A DNA stretch of 9,535 nucleotides from UBA1181 sp045639525 (GTDB taxonomy: Bacteria > Bacteroidota > Bacteroidia > Bacteroidales > Paludibacteraceae): NCBI GenBank assembly GCA_045639525.1, contig JAZUDI010000009.1:1-9535 (forward strand). Reading direction: 5' to 3'. Positions 1 to 6,023 of this stretch are shown one piece after another; position 1 is the first letter of the stretch, and every line of letters starts with the position of its first letter. Position numbers and translations under genes: made by a program. Below the pieces are notes generated by a model. It saw nothing but the letters and a program-made list of their open reading frames with translations, was not told the DNA's origin and did not search any database.

Positions 1-195
1 TGTGACGCCTCGCAGCTCCGGATGGTCGCGGATCTGCTCCACTGGAAGGAATTCCAAGTGCTCGATGGTTCCGTAGTCTTCGCTGAGAATCGCATTGAGG
101 AAGGACTTCATCGCCTTCTCTTCTCCCATACAATGTTTAAACCCGAAATCGGTTTTGAGGTCAATGTACACACCTCTGTTAACTGTCTTCGTCAT
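1..195 (-). CDS. Rpn/PD-(D/E)XK nuclease family transposase-like protein, N-terminal part
   Basis: A minus-strand reading frame starts at the ATG at 195-193 and stays open for 65 codons to the window edge, so the C-terminal part lies outside. The N-terminus reads YIDLKTDFGFKHCMGEEK, which matches the conserved start of the Rpn/PDDEXK_2 family (usual pattern: D..TD.GFK..FG.E.NK), followed by SFLNAIL. Members are PD-(D/E)XK nucleases, often labelled putative transposases, of about 250-320 residues, and some promote RecA-independent recombination. The catalytic residues lie further downstream and cannot be checked here. The start is supported by a -7 promoter element about 55 bp upstream. The gene is divergent from the EamA transporter and shows no sign of functional linkage to it. 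Family assignment rests on recall of the N-terminal motif only. Confidence 0.72.
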   Translation of the reverse strand, partial: MTKTVNRGVYIDLKTDFGFKHCMGEEKAMKSFLNAILSEDYGTIEHLEFLPVEQIRDHPELRGVT

Positions 196-249
196 TTTCA
201 AAACAGGTTTGTGAATAATGGTTGTTATTATCTCTTAATAAGTTATGTG

Positions 250-257
250 CAAAGATA
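250..257 (-). promoter_or_regulatory. Bacteroidota -7 element for the Rpn-family gene
   Basis: The minus strand reads TATCTTTG here, a perfect match to TAnnTTTG, about 55 bases before the ATG at 195. I see no convincing TTTG at the -33 position. Confidence 0.55.
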
Positions 258-312
258 TTAAAATGTGTATTATCTACATAATAAATTGATGAAAAATTTC
301 CCAATCTCTTCG

Positions 313-320
313 TATCTTTG
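313..320 (+). promoter_or_regulatory. Bacteroidota -7 element for the EamA transporter gene
   Basis: TATCTTTG ends 17 bases before the ATG at 338, implying a very short 5' untranslated leader. TAGAGAG just before the ATG may serve as a weak ribosome binding site. No good -33 TTTG is visible at the usual spacing. Confidence 0.6.
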
Positions 321-337
321 CACCACAAAATAGAGAG

Positions 338-1258
338 ATGAAAGAGAAGAGTTTGTTACGGGGACATCTATTGATGTTGGTGGCCAGTGTGATGTGGGGA
401 CTTATGGCTCCATTGGGCAAGGACGCGATGAGTCACGGCATCTCCGGGTTGGAGATGATCACATTCCGTGTGTCGGGTGCGGCGCTCTGTTTCTGGATAG
501 CCAGTTTTGTCCTAAAATTGAAAGGAGAACCGCTTCAGGAGGAGCGTTTAACAAAAAAGGATTATTTGGGACTCTTGGGTGCGGCGCTCTTCGCCATCAT
601 CTTTAACCAATGCAATTATATCATCGGACTCAGCATTACCTCTCCGCTCAATGCCAGTATCATGACCACCGTCATGCCTATTTTCACCATGGTGATGGCC
701 TTTCTCTTTTTGCGGGAACCGATTACTTGGATGAAGTTCGGCGGCGTCATTTTGGGCGCTTGCGGAGCGGCCACCTTGATATTGGCTTCGGCCAATGGTG
801 CGATTGGCGGGGGCGTCTTGAAGGGCGACTTAATGTGTGTCGCGGCTCAGTGCAGCTACTCTATTTACTTGACCGCCTTTAAGGGAGTGATACAGAAATT
901 CTCCGCCGTTACCTGCATGAAGTGGATGATGACCTTCGCTACGATCATCGTCCTCCCTTTTTCCGCACCTCAATTCCTTGCCACAGACTGGAGCGCTATT
1001 GCGACGGGTGTCTGGTTAGATACCCTATTTGTCGTGTTCTGTGGTACCTTCTGCGCATTCCTTTTTAGCGTGACGGCTCAGAAGGTGCTTCGTCCTACCA
1101 TTGTGGCGATGTATAATTACATGCAGCCTGTGGTCTCCTGTACCGCTTCGGTTTTATTGGGGATTGGTGTGTTGAGTTGGAGCCATCCGGTGGCCATCGC
1201 CCTGATCTTCACGGGAGTCTATTTGGTGAACCGGTCGAGGGCGAAGGGCAGTAATTAA
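338..1258 (+). CDS. EamA/DMT-family inner-membrane transporter
   Basis: This 306-residue protein is a hydrophobic polytopic membrane protein of the drug/metabolite transporter superfamily, whose members export or import small metabolites; the substrate cannot be read from sequence. Two tandem EamA repeats are visible, at roughly residues 8-150 and 163-300, each about five membrane helices, giving the usual ten. The first opens with HLLMLVASVMWGLMAPLGK and ends with the family hallmark FLFLREPITWMKFGGVILG. The second carries YNYMQPVVSC and ends FTGVYLVNRSR. The length is normal for the family. The start follows a perfect -7 element and a purine-rich TAGAGAG. It is transcribed alone; the next gene is convergent. 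The stop codon lies inside the first unit of a heptamer repeat array. Family assignment is confident and transport direction unknown. Confidence 0.9.
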   Translation: MKEKSLLRGHLLMLVASVMWGLMAPLGKDAMSHGISGLEMITFRVSGAALCFWIASFVLKLKGEPLQEERLTKKDYLGLLGAALFAIIFNQCNYIIGLSITSPLNASIMTTVMPIFTMVMAFLFLREPITWMKFGGVILGACGAATLILASANGAIGGGVLKGDLMCVAAQCSYSIYLTAFKGVIQKFSAVTCMKWMMTFATIIVLPFSAPQFLATDWSAIATGVWLDTLFVVFCGTFCAFLFSVTAQKVLRPTIVAMYNYMQPVVSCTASVLLGIGVLSWSHPVAIALIFTGVYLVNRSRAKGSN

Positions 1259-1295
1259 GAATTATGAGTTAAGAATTATGAGTTTGGAGTTAAGA
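1254..1295 (+). repeat. Six in-register degenerate 7-bp tandem repeats
   Basis: The units are ATTAAGA, ATTATGA, GTTAAGA, ATTATGA, GTTTGGA, GTTAAGA (consensus RTTAWGA), contiguous and in register. The first unit contains the TAA stop of the EamA gene. The same heptamer family occurs in the hisG-hisD spacer and, inverted, in the hisD-hisC spacer. Confidence 0.75.
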
Positions 1296-1336
1296 AATGT
1301 CAGTCCGGCGGATTTTTTGTTATTGGATGTTCTGTA

Positions 1337-1642
1337 CTAATTCAGCATTACCTTCCCTATCCCATCAAGATGTAGTTCCGCTTTAATGCTCATCGCTTTG
1401 AATATTTTGGCAATGGTCTTAATTGTAAGATTACTGCCATTTTCTATCTTGCAAATTTGAGCTTTGTGGACACCTATCATCTCTCCTAATTGTTCCTGGG
1501 TGAGATGATTTGCCAAACGTGCTTTTTTAATAGATTCTCCAATCAAAAATTCCTCCACATTTGACTCGTATTCATCTCTTAATTTTGTGCCCTTGGCGCC
1601 TAAGAGATTCTCTAGCGCCTCTTCTTGAGAGTATAATTTCAT
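1337..1642 (-). CDS. HigA-like XRE-family antitoxin / transcriptional regulator
   Basis: This 101-residue protein has an N-terminal extension (about residues 1-35, ending in NVEEFLIGESIKKAR) and a classical helix-turn-helix at about residues 36-90; the core is LTQEQLGEMIGVHKAQICKI, residues 47-66. This arrangement is typical of HigA-type antitoxins paired with a HigB/RelE-like toxin (Gp49 family) in Bacteroidota. Antitoxins of this kind bind the toxin and autorepress their operon. The ATG overlaps the stop codon of an upstream frame as ATGA, and AAGGAAAAG lies within that frame's end as ribosome binding site, so translation would be coupled to the toxin gene. That toxin frame is truncated here, which would leave the antitoxin an orphan. 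It could now act only as a DNA-binding regulator or be a relic. Confidence 0.8.
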   Translation of the reverse strand: MKLYSQEEALENLLGAKGTKLRDEYESNVEEFLIGESIKKARLANHLTQEQLGEMIGVHKAQICKIENGSNLTIKTIAKIFKAMSIKAELHLDGIGKVMLN

Positions 1643-1752
1643 TGTTTCTTTTCCTTTTTAAGTTCGTCTAAATAATTATTTTTAATAACTGCTGCCTTTT
1701 GTATTTCCTTTGGGGGAGTCAAATTTAAGAAAAGTTTCCATAAAAGCAAACT
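1639..1752 (-). pseudogene. HigB/Gp49-like toxin remnant (3' end only)
   Basis: Upstream of the antitoxin, in the frame whose TGA overlaps its ATG, 37 codons are open after an in-frame TAA at 1753-1755. The translation ends TPPKEIQKAAVIKNNYLDE followed by a lysine-rich tail. This resembles the C-terminus of HigB/Gp49-family toxins, where a K.P..EI..A.....Y pattern closes the protein. A full toxin is about 100-120 residues, and its 5' part is missing: only 43 bp separate the TAA from the stop of the neighbouring NUDIX gene. A second frame just upstream (PVKFAFMETFLKF) may be a shifted remnant of the preceding strand, which would imply a frameshift near the C5 run at 1714-1718. The decay model is inference; the short frame and ATGA overlap are seen directly. 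Confidence 0.5.
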
Positions 1753-1795
1753 TTACAGGTTCATAAATTTAATATAAAAGTCAGAAGAAAACATG

Positions 1796-2350
1796 TCACC
1801 AAGCGGTAACAGTGCTTCTTTTAAGAAATATTTCCCAGGCCAATCGCATCATGACGTTGTAATCCTCCTGGCTGACGATCTGCTCCATGTCTGTCCGTTT
1901 GACAATCACGGTTTCCAGGAATTCGTCCTCGTCTGGATTGTTCTTGCCGTATCCATCGACCACTACATAGTAGCAGCTCATCTTGTTCTCCATAAAGGCT
2001 GGATTGGGGCTACCCGTGTAGAGTTTCTCCAATTGAAGGACGTTCTCCTGTTTGATGCCCAACTCCTCATCCAACTCACGGTAGAGTGCCTCAAGGGGCG
2101 TCTCGCCCGTATCCACCATGCCGGAAGGGAACTCTGTAATCTCCCGGTTGATGCCGTGTCTGAATTGCTTCACCATCATGAAGTCATCCGAATCCGCACC
2201 GAGTTGAACGACTGCGCAGACCCAATCAGGTGCTTGCATCGATATGTACTTGCGTTCTACCCCTTTCGGATCAATCTTTCTTGTTGTCTGAATGGTGCCG
2301 ATGGGTGTTTTCATCATCACTTCCGTCTCTTTGATTTCCCAGTTCTTCAT
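1796..2350 (-). CDS. NUDIX hydrolase, ADP-ribose pyrophosphatase type
   Basis: This 184-residue protein contains a perfect Nudix box at residues 77-99: G, five residues, E83, seven residues, RELDEELGI (pattern GX5EX7REUXEEXGU). These acidic residues bind the divalent metal that cleaves nucleoside diphosphates linked to another moiety. The preceding FRHGINREITEFPSG and following YTGSPNPAFMENKM resemble ADP-ribose/ADP-sugar pyrophosphatases (E.P.G before the box), so ADP-ribose to AMP plus ribose-5-phosphate is the likeliest reaction. The substrate is not provable from sequence. It is cytoplasmic with no signal peptide. It is divergent from nadE across 161 bp holding back-to-back promoters, which hints at a shared link to NAD turnover. 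The TGA at 1796-1798 lies close to the decayed toxin region. Confidence 0.88.
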   Translation of the reverse strand: MKNWEIKETEVMMKTPIGTIQTTRKIDPKGVERKYISMQAPDWVCAVVQLGADSDDFMMVKQFRHGINREITEFPSGMVDTGETPLEALYRELDEELGIKQENVLQLEKLYTGSPNPAFMENKMSCYYVVVDGYGKNNPDEDEFLETVIVKRTDMEQIVSQEDYNVMMRLAWEIFLKRSTVTAW

Positions 2351-2369
2351 ATAATCTTCTGTTGTGTGT

Positions 2370-2399
2370 CAAAGATACACATAATACCAATAAAACAAA
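2370..2399 (-). promoter_or_regulatory. Promoter for the NUDIX hydrolase gene
   Basis: On the minus strand a TTTG (2399-2396) is followed after 18 bases by TATCTTTG (2377-2370), close to the Bacteroidota consensus TTTG-N19-21-TAnnTTTG. The -7 element ends 19 bases before the ATG at 2350. Confidence 0.65.
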
Positions 2400-2431
2400 A
2401 ACAAATTTAGATTTTTTTTGGAAGAAATCTA

Positions 2432-2462
2432 TTTGTGGGCACTGATGATAATTATATCTTTG
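2432..2462 (+). promoter_or_regulatory. Promoter for nadE
   Basis: TTTG at 2432-2435, a 19-base spacer and TATCTTTG at 2455-2462 match the Bacteroidota primary sigma factor consensus fully. The ATG of nadE is 49 bases downstream of the -7 element. Confidence 0.75.
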
Positions 2463-2511
2463 TCTGTCATAGATTTAGATAAAACACATCATTTTTCTTT
2501 GTCATTAAGTT

Positions 2512-4440
2512 ATGAGAAACCATGGATATGTCCGGGTAGCGGCAGCGGTACCCAATGTGAAGGTGGCGGATTGCGCATATAATGCGGACCACATCCTTCG
2601 AATGATTCAATCGGCGGAGAGCCAGGGTGTTCAAATCGTTTGTTTCCCTGAATTGTCCATTACAGCCTATACCTGCGCGGACCTCTTTTATCAATCCACC
2701 TTGTTGCAATCTGCGCAGCGTGAATTGTCCCGCATTTTAAACGAGACGGCCAAGTCGTCCATCATCTTCCTGGTGGGCTTGCCTTTGGTGCAGAATGGTC
2801 GGATGTTCAATGTGGCGGCGGTTTGCCAATCGGGCAAAATCTTGGGCGTCGTACCGAAGATGTATTTGCCTAATTACAATGAGTTCTACGAAAAGCGTTG
2901 GTTCACTTCCGGAAAGGATATCACCAGCAATGTGGTGACCCTCTGCGGACAAACGGTCCCATTCGCCTCCGAATTGCTATTTGGCGATGATGAGGTGAAG
3001 TTTGCCGTGGAGATTTGCGAGGATGTTTGGGTGCCGTTGGCGCCAAGTAATTTCCACGCCTTGAATGGCGCGCAGATCATCTTCAACCTATCCACCAGCA
3101 ACGACTTGTCTGGCAAGAATGCCTATCTGCAGCAGATGTTGCAGCAACAGGCCTCCAAGTGTGTGACCGGTTATGTTTACGCCTCGTCGGGCTTTGGCGA
3201 ATCGACGACGGATTTGGTCTTCGGTGGCAATGGCTACATCATCGAGAATGGACGATTTTTGGCGAAGTCTGAACGTTTTTTATTTGACGAGCAATTGATT
3301 ATCAGCGAAATAGATGTGGAGAGTCTGAACCTCGACCGATTGAAGAATTCTGGATTTTACAGAGGTAAGACGGATCTCACGAAAGCGTATACCACGGTAG
3401 AGGCGCCGTTTCGCGAAATCGAGTTGACGAAACTCTACCGTCCTGTATCCTCCCATCCGTTTATGGTGGCCGAGAGCCAGATGGACGAGCGTTGCAAGGA
3501 GATCTTCTCCATCCAGGTGGGTGGTTTGGCGACCCGTCTCCACCATACAGGTATCAAAACGGCTGTGGTGGGTATCTCAGGTGGTTTGGATTCCACCCTC
3601 GCCCTGTTGGTGACGGTGAAGACCTTCGATAAGCTGGGCATCCCTCGATCCAATATCTATGGCATCACCATGCCAGGTTTTGGAACGACGGGCCGCACCT
3701 ACAACAACGCCATCAATATGATGAAATCATTGGGTGTCACCATCAAGGAGATCTCCATCAAAGATGCCTGCATCCAACATTTCAAGGACATAGAGCACGA
3801 TCCGACCAATTTGAATGTGGTTTACGAGAACTCGCAGGCGCGTGAACGTACCCAGATCTTGATGGATTATTCCAACAAGGTAAATGGCTTGGTGATCGGA
3901 ACGGGAGACCTCTCCGAATTGGCTTTGGGTTGGTGTACCTACAATGGCGACCAGATGAGTATGTACGCGGTCAATACCGATGTGCCGAAGACCTTGGTGC
4001 GTATCTTGGTGAAATATGTGGCGCTCAACGAGGTGGATGATGCGACGAAGGCCACGCTGATGGATGTCATCGATACCCCAGTCAGCCCAGAGTTGTTGCC
4101 AGCCGACAAGGATGGAAACATCGCGCAGATCACGGAGGATTTCGTCGGTCCGTACGAGTTGCATGATTTCTTCATCTTCTACATGCTCCGTTATGGCTAT
4201 TCTCCGAAGAAGATTTTCTTCATGATCATGCAGGCGCAAAACAAGTATGATAAGGCGACTGTTTTGAAGTGGTTGAAGACCTTCTATCGTCGTTTCTTCA
4301 TTCAGCAATTCAAGCGTTCTTGTATGCCGGACGGACCGAAGGTGGGTTCCATCGCCCTCTCCCCAAGAGGCGATTTGCGTATGCCAAGTGACGCAAGTTT
4401 CAATGTCTGGATGAAAGAAATTGAAGAATTAGGGGCGTAA
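2512..4440 (+). CDS. nadE: Glutamine-dependent NAD+ synthetase
   Basis: This 642-residue enzyme makes NAD+ from nicotinic acid adenine dinucleotide, ATP and ammonia released from glutamine, the last step of NAD synthesis. Residues 1-280 form a nitrilase-type glutaminase domain with the expected Glu-Lys-Cys triad: E47 in FPELSITAY, K116 in PKMYLPNYNEFYE and C169 in VEICEDVW. Residues about 325-640 are the synthetase domain, with the ATP pyrophosphatase P-loop SGGLDS at 356-361, then TMPGFGTTGRTYNNA, and GTGDLSELALGWCTYNGD. Length and order fit the two-domain bacterial enzyme (about 640-680 residues). The start follows a full consensus promoter, and MRNHGYVRVAAAVP is the usual opening. It is monocistronic, with a terminator about 20 bp past the stop. 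Its last 18 bases, GAAGAATTAGGGGCGTAA, are duplicated exactly at 5861-5878. Confidence 0.97.
   Translation: MRNHGYVRVAAAVPNVKVADCAYNADHILRMIQSAESQGVQIVCFPELSITAYTCADLFYQSTLLQSAQRELSRILNETAKSSIIFLVGLPLVQNGRMFNVAAVCQSGKILGVVPKMYLPNYNEFYEKRWFTSGKDITSNVVTLCGQTVPFASELLFGDDEVKFAVEICEDVWVPLAPSNFHALNGAQIIFNLSTSNDLSGKNAYLQQMLQQQASKCVTGYVYASSGFGESTTDLVFGGNGYIIENGRFLAKSERFLFDEQLIISEIDVESLNLDRLKNSGFYRGKTDLTKAYTTVEAPFREIELTKLYRPVSSHPFMVAESQMDERCKEIFSIQVGGLATRLHHTGIKTAVVGISGGLDSTLALLVTVKTFDKLGIPRSNIYGITMPGFGTTGRTYNNAINMMKSLGVTIKEISIKDACIQHFKDIEHDPTNLNVVYENSQARERTQILMDYSNKVNGLVIGTGDLSELALGWCTYNGDQMSMYAVNTDVPKTLVRILVKYVALNEVDDATKATLMDVIDTPVSPELLPADKDGNIAQITEDFVGPYELHDFFIFYMLRYGYSPKKIFFMIMQAQNKYDKATVLKWLKTFYRRFFIQQFKRSCMPDGPKVGSIALSPRGDLRMPSDASFNVWMKEIEELGA
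4423..4440 (+). repeat. Left copy of 18-bp direct repeat (nadE 3' end)
   Basis: GAAGAATTAGGGGCGTAA encodes the last five residues (EELGA) and the stop of nadE. An identical copy occurs at 5861-5878. Bases on either side of the two copies do not match, so the repeat has sharp ends. Confidence 0.9.
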
Positions 4441-4460
4441 GGAGGAAAACAGTTATATCT

Positions 4461-4497
4461 ATGGCTAGACATTGTATTGTGTCTAGCCATTTTTTTT
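4461..4497 (+). terminator. Intrinsic terminator downstream of nadE
   Basis: ATGGCTAGAC (4461-4470) pairs perfectly with GTCTAGCCAT (4481-4490), with a further A-T pair and an 8-base loop. An uninterrupted T run to 4497 follows. It closes the nadE transcript, yet lies to the right of the left 18-bp repeat, i.e. inside the segment bounded by the repeats. Confidence 0.9.
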
Positions 4498-4545
4498 GTT
4501 TGCAATATTGTAAAGGATTTTGTTATAGTCTTTTATGAGATATTT

Positions 4546-4633
4546 TTGAGTGAATTTTTGGTATGAATTGAGCAAAATTCAAAATAGAATTGAGTAAAAT
4601 TTATTTTAGTTTTGAGTAAAAATATGTAGTTTT
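4546..4633 (+). repeat. Four direct repeats at exactly 22-bp spacing (iteron-like) in the ATPase promoter
   Basis: Copies begin at 4546, 4568, 4590 and 4612, each 22 bp after the last. The shared core is TTGAG followed by YRAAWWT: TTGAGTGAATTT, TTGAGCAAAATT, TTGAGTAAAATT and TTGAGTAAAAAT. The remaining ten bases of each unit are A+T-rich and poorly conserved. Twenty-two bases is close to two helical turns, so all cores face the same side of DNA. The last unit runs into the -7 element at 4627-4634. They are candidate operator sites for a regulator or for the ATPase itself; this role is inference. Confidence 0.8.
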
Positions 4634-4634
4634 G
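4627..4634 (+). promoter_or_regulatory. Probable -7 element for the DUF4143-type ATPase gene
   Basis: TAGTTTTG matches TAnnTTTG and ends 25 bases before the ATG at 4660. It overlaps the fourth 22-bp repeat, so a protein bound to the repeats would probably affect RNA polymerase directly. Confidence 0.5.
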
Positions 4635-4659
4635 TGTTTGAATTCTAAGATGACGGGAT

Positions 4660-5850
4660 ATGTATCAACGCAAGTATTATCAGATAATCAAGCAACGGAT
4701 TGGTGAGGAACGGGGAGCCATACAGGTAATAGTCGGACCTCGGCAAGTGGGAAAATCTACGGTTATAGGGCAGGTGCTTGATGACATTGACATACCCTAT
4801 TTGTCGGAAACGGCAGATGCGATTGATCCCAATAATGGAGATTGGATCTCTTCCATATGGGCAAGTGCTAGAAGTGTCATGCAATTGAGGAAGCATAAGG
4901 AATTCCTTATTGTTATTGATGAGATACAAAAGATAAGGAATTGGAGTGAATATGTAAAAAAAGAGTGGGATTACGATACGCGTAACAAGATAAATACAAA
5001 AGTTGTTTTGCTGGGTTCGTCACGTCTGTTAATAAAAAAGGGACTCACTGAGTCTCTTGCGGGAAGGTTCGAATTAATAAGGATGGGACACTGGTCGTAT
5101 AGTGAGATGCGAGATGCCTTTGGTTTTGATATTAACCAATATATCTATTATGGTGGTTATCCTCAAGGCGCAAAGTACATCAAGAATGAGAAGCGTTGGA
5201 AGGATTATATTAAGGATTCCATTATTGAACCAGTTGTTTCTAAGGATATCCTTATGACTACCACCATATACAAACCTGCATTATTAAAACAGTTGTTTGA
5301 ACTGGCATGTGATTATTCTGGAGAGATTTTATCTCTCACAAAAATGCTCGGTCAGTTGACTGACGCTGGTAATGTGACCACGCTATCAAACTATATCGAA
5401 TTGTTGAACGATTGCCAAGCAGTCACAAAACTTCATAAATTCGCCAATGATAATGCGAGGAAGTTTAACTCCGTGCCTAAATTTCAAGTGTATAATACTG
5501 CCTTGATGAGTGCGAACGCAGGTCGTGGTTTTGAGAGGGAGTTTACCGACCCCAAACGTTGGGGGCGGTGGGCGGAAACTGCCGTAGGAGCCTATTTGAT
5601 TGGCAATGCGGAAGAATATGGATATCAGGTATATTATTGGAGAGAGGAGAACATGGAAGTGGATTTTGTTTTGGAGAAAAAGGGTGAGACAATTGCTGTT
5701 GAAGTAAAGAGTGGTAGGAGAACCTCCAATGAGGGGCTTTCCGCTTTTAGTAAAAAGTTTGCTCCAAAAATGGCTTTTGTGGTAGGTTCAGGTGCCTTTA
5801 GTTTTGAGGAATTCCTAACTTTGGATTTAGGTGCTTTTTTCGATGAATGA
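4660..5850 (+). CDS. AAA_14/DUF4143-type ATPase with C-terminal PD-(D/E)XK-like domain
   Basis: The 396-residue protein has an N-terminal ATPase domain (about 1-160). It shows Walker A GPRQVGKST at 26-34, Walker B FLIVIDEIQKI with D87-E88, a sensor-like LLGSS at 117-121, and SLAGRFELIRMGHWSYSEM, a signature of this family. A helical middle (about 200-260) resembles the winged-helix part of DUF4143 proteins. The C-terminal domain (about 300-380) carries a PD-(D/E)XK-like pattern: E306 in RWAETAVGAYL, D335 in EVDFVLEKKG and E348-x-K350 in VEVKSGR, so it may bind or cut nucleic acid. These ATPases are common in Bacteroidota and archaea, and their function is not established. Codon use differs from flanking genes (more AGG/AGA arginine and A/T-ending codons), suggesting acquisition. 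The gene stands alone between 18-bp direct repeats. The domain call is confident; nuclease activity is inference. Confidence 0.85.
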   Translation: MYQRKYYQIIKQRIGEERGAIQVIVGPRQVGKSTVIGQVLDDIDIPYLSETADAIDPNNGDWISSIWASARSVMQLRKHKEFLIVIDEIQKIRNWSEYVKKEWDYDTRNKINTKVVLLGSSRLLIKKGLTESLAGRFELIRMGHWSYSEMRDAFGFDINQYIYYGGYPQGAKYIKNEKRWKDYIKDSIIEPVVSKDILMTTTIYKPALLKQLFELACDYSGEILSLTKMLGQLTDAGNVTTLSNYIELLNDCQAVTKLHKFANDNARKFNSVPKFQVYNTALMSANAGRGFEREFTDPKRWGRWAETAVGAYLIGNAEEYGYQVYYWREENMEVDFVLEKKGETIAVEVKSGRRTSNEGLSAFSKKFAPKMAFVVGSGAFSFEEFLTLDLGAFFDE

Positions 5851-5860
5851 TAATATTCGA

Positions 5861-5878
5861 GAAGAATTAGGGGCGTAA
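5861..5878 (+). repeat. Right copy of 18-bp direct repeat
   Basis: GAAGAATTAGGGGCGTAA is identical to the end of nadE at 4423-4440. Here it is noncoding, 10 bp past the stop of the ATPase gene and 25 bp before the -7 element of the his promoter. Confidence 0.9.
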
Positions 5879-5903
5879 TTCGCATAATTTCAAATATTTT
5901 ATA

Positions 5904-5911
5904 TATCTTTG
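5904..5911 (+). promoter_or_regulatory. his operon promoter, -7 element
   Basis: TATCTTTG is a perfect -7 element. An imperfect -33 (TTCG at 5879-5882, spacer 21) begins at the first base after the right 18-bp repeat. Transcription would start near 5917-5920, placing the whole leader peptide frame and attenuator within the RNA. Confidence 0.7.
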
Positions 5912-5931
5912 CATCGTTAAAACAAGAAGAT

Positions 5932-5979
5932 ATGTTCAATACAAAGCATCATCATAACCATCATCATTATCAACGATAA
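5932..5979 (+). CDS. hisL: his operon leader peptide
   Basis: A 15-codon frame, MFNTKHHHNHHHYQR, has six histidines at residues 6-8 and 10-12, all CAT codons (5947-5967), comparable to the seven-His run of the enterobacterial HisL. AAGAAG just before the ATG is a plausible ribosome site. The stop at 5977-5979 sits one base before the antiterminator strand. Slow translation of the His codons when charged tRNA-His is scarce would hold the ribosome upstream of 5981-5990 and leave that strand free; a ribosome reaching the stop would cover it. The peptide itself needs no function. Symbol by analogy with the proteobacterial leader, which is not homologous in sequence. Confidence 0.9.
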   Translation: MFNTKHHHNHHHYQR

Positions 5980-5980
5980 A

Positions 5981-6023
5981 TTCGGTGAGCGGTTGTGTAT
6001 GCGATATATTGAGGCTTGCCGAA
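5981..6023 (+). promoter_or_regulatory. his attenuator antiterminator hairpin
   Basis: TTCGGTGAGC (5981-5990) can pair over ten positions with GCTTGCCGAA (6014-6023), including two G-U pairs, leaving a 23-base loop. It works because AAATTCGGTGAGC occurs twice (5978-5990 and 6022-6034), so both copies compete for the same strand. Forming this hairpin uses up the left arm of the terminator at 6011-6022. A weaker alternative stem (5971-5976 with 5982-5987, one mismatch) could compete when no ribosome is present. Confidence 0.82.

Noticed and set aside
1301..1316. Possible terminator after the EamA gene (TCCGGCGGA then six T)
   Set aside because: The stem is only three pairs around a 3-base loop, too weak to list as a terminator.
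1793..2410. 205-codon plus-strand frame opposite the NUDIX gene
   Set aside because: The minus-strand product has a perfect Nudix box and its own promoter, while the plus-strand translation has no family features.
3727..4308. Long minus-strand frame opposite nadE
   Set aside because: It lies wholly within the synthetase domain of nadE, lacks a promoter or recognisable motif, and arises from codon bias of the real gene.
5947..5967. CAT-rich stretch as a simple trinucleotide repeat or CRISPR-like element
   Set aside because: It is interrupted by AAC, lies in a short frame with a ribosome site, and is followed by matched terminator and antiterminator stems, so a His leader peptide is the better reading.
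5953..5997. Extra leader stem CATAACC (5953-5959) with GGTTGTG (5991-5997)
   Set aside because: Seven pairs with one G-U over a 31-base loop that does not overlap the antiterminator strand; not convincing as a functional pause hairpin.
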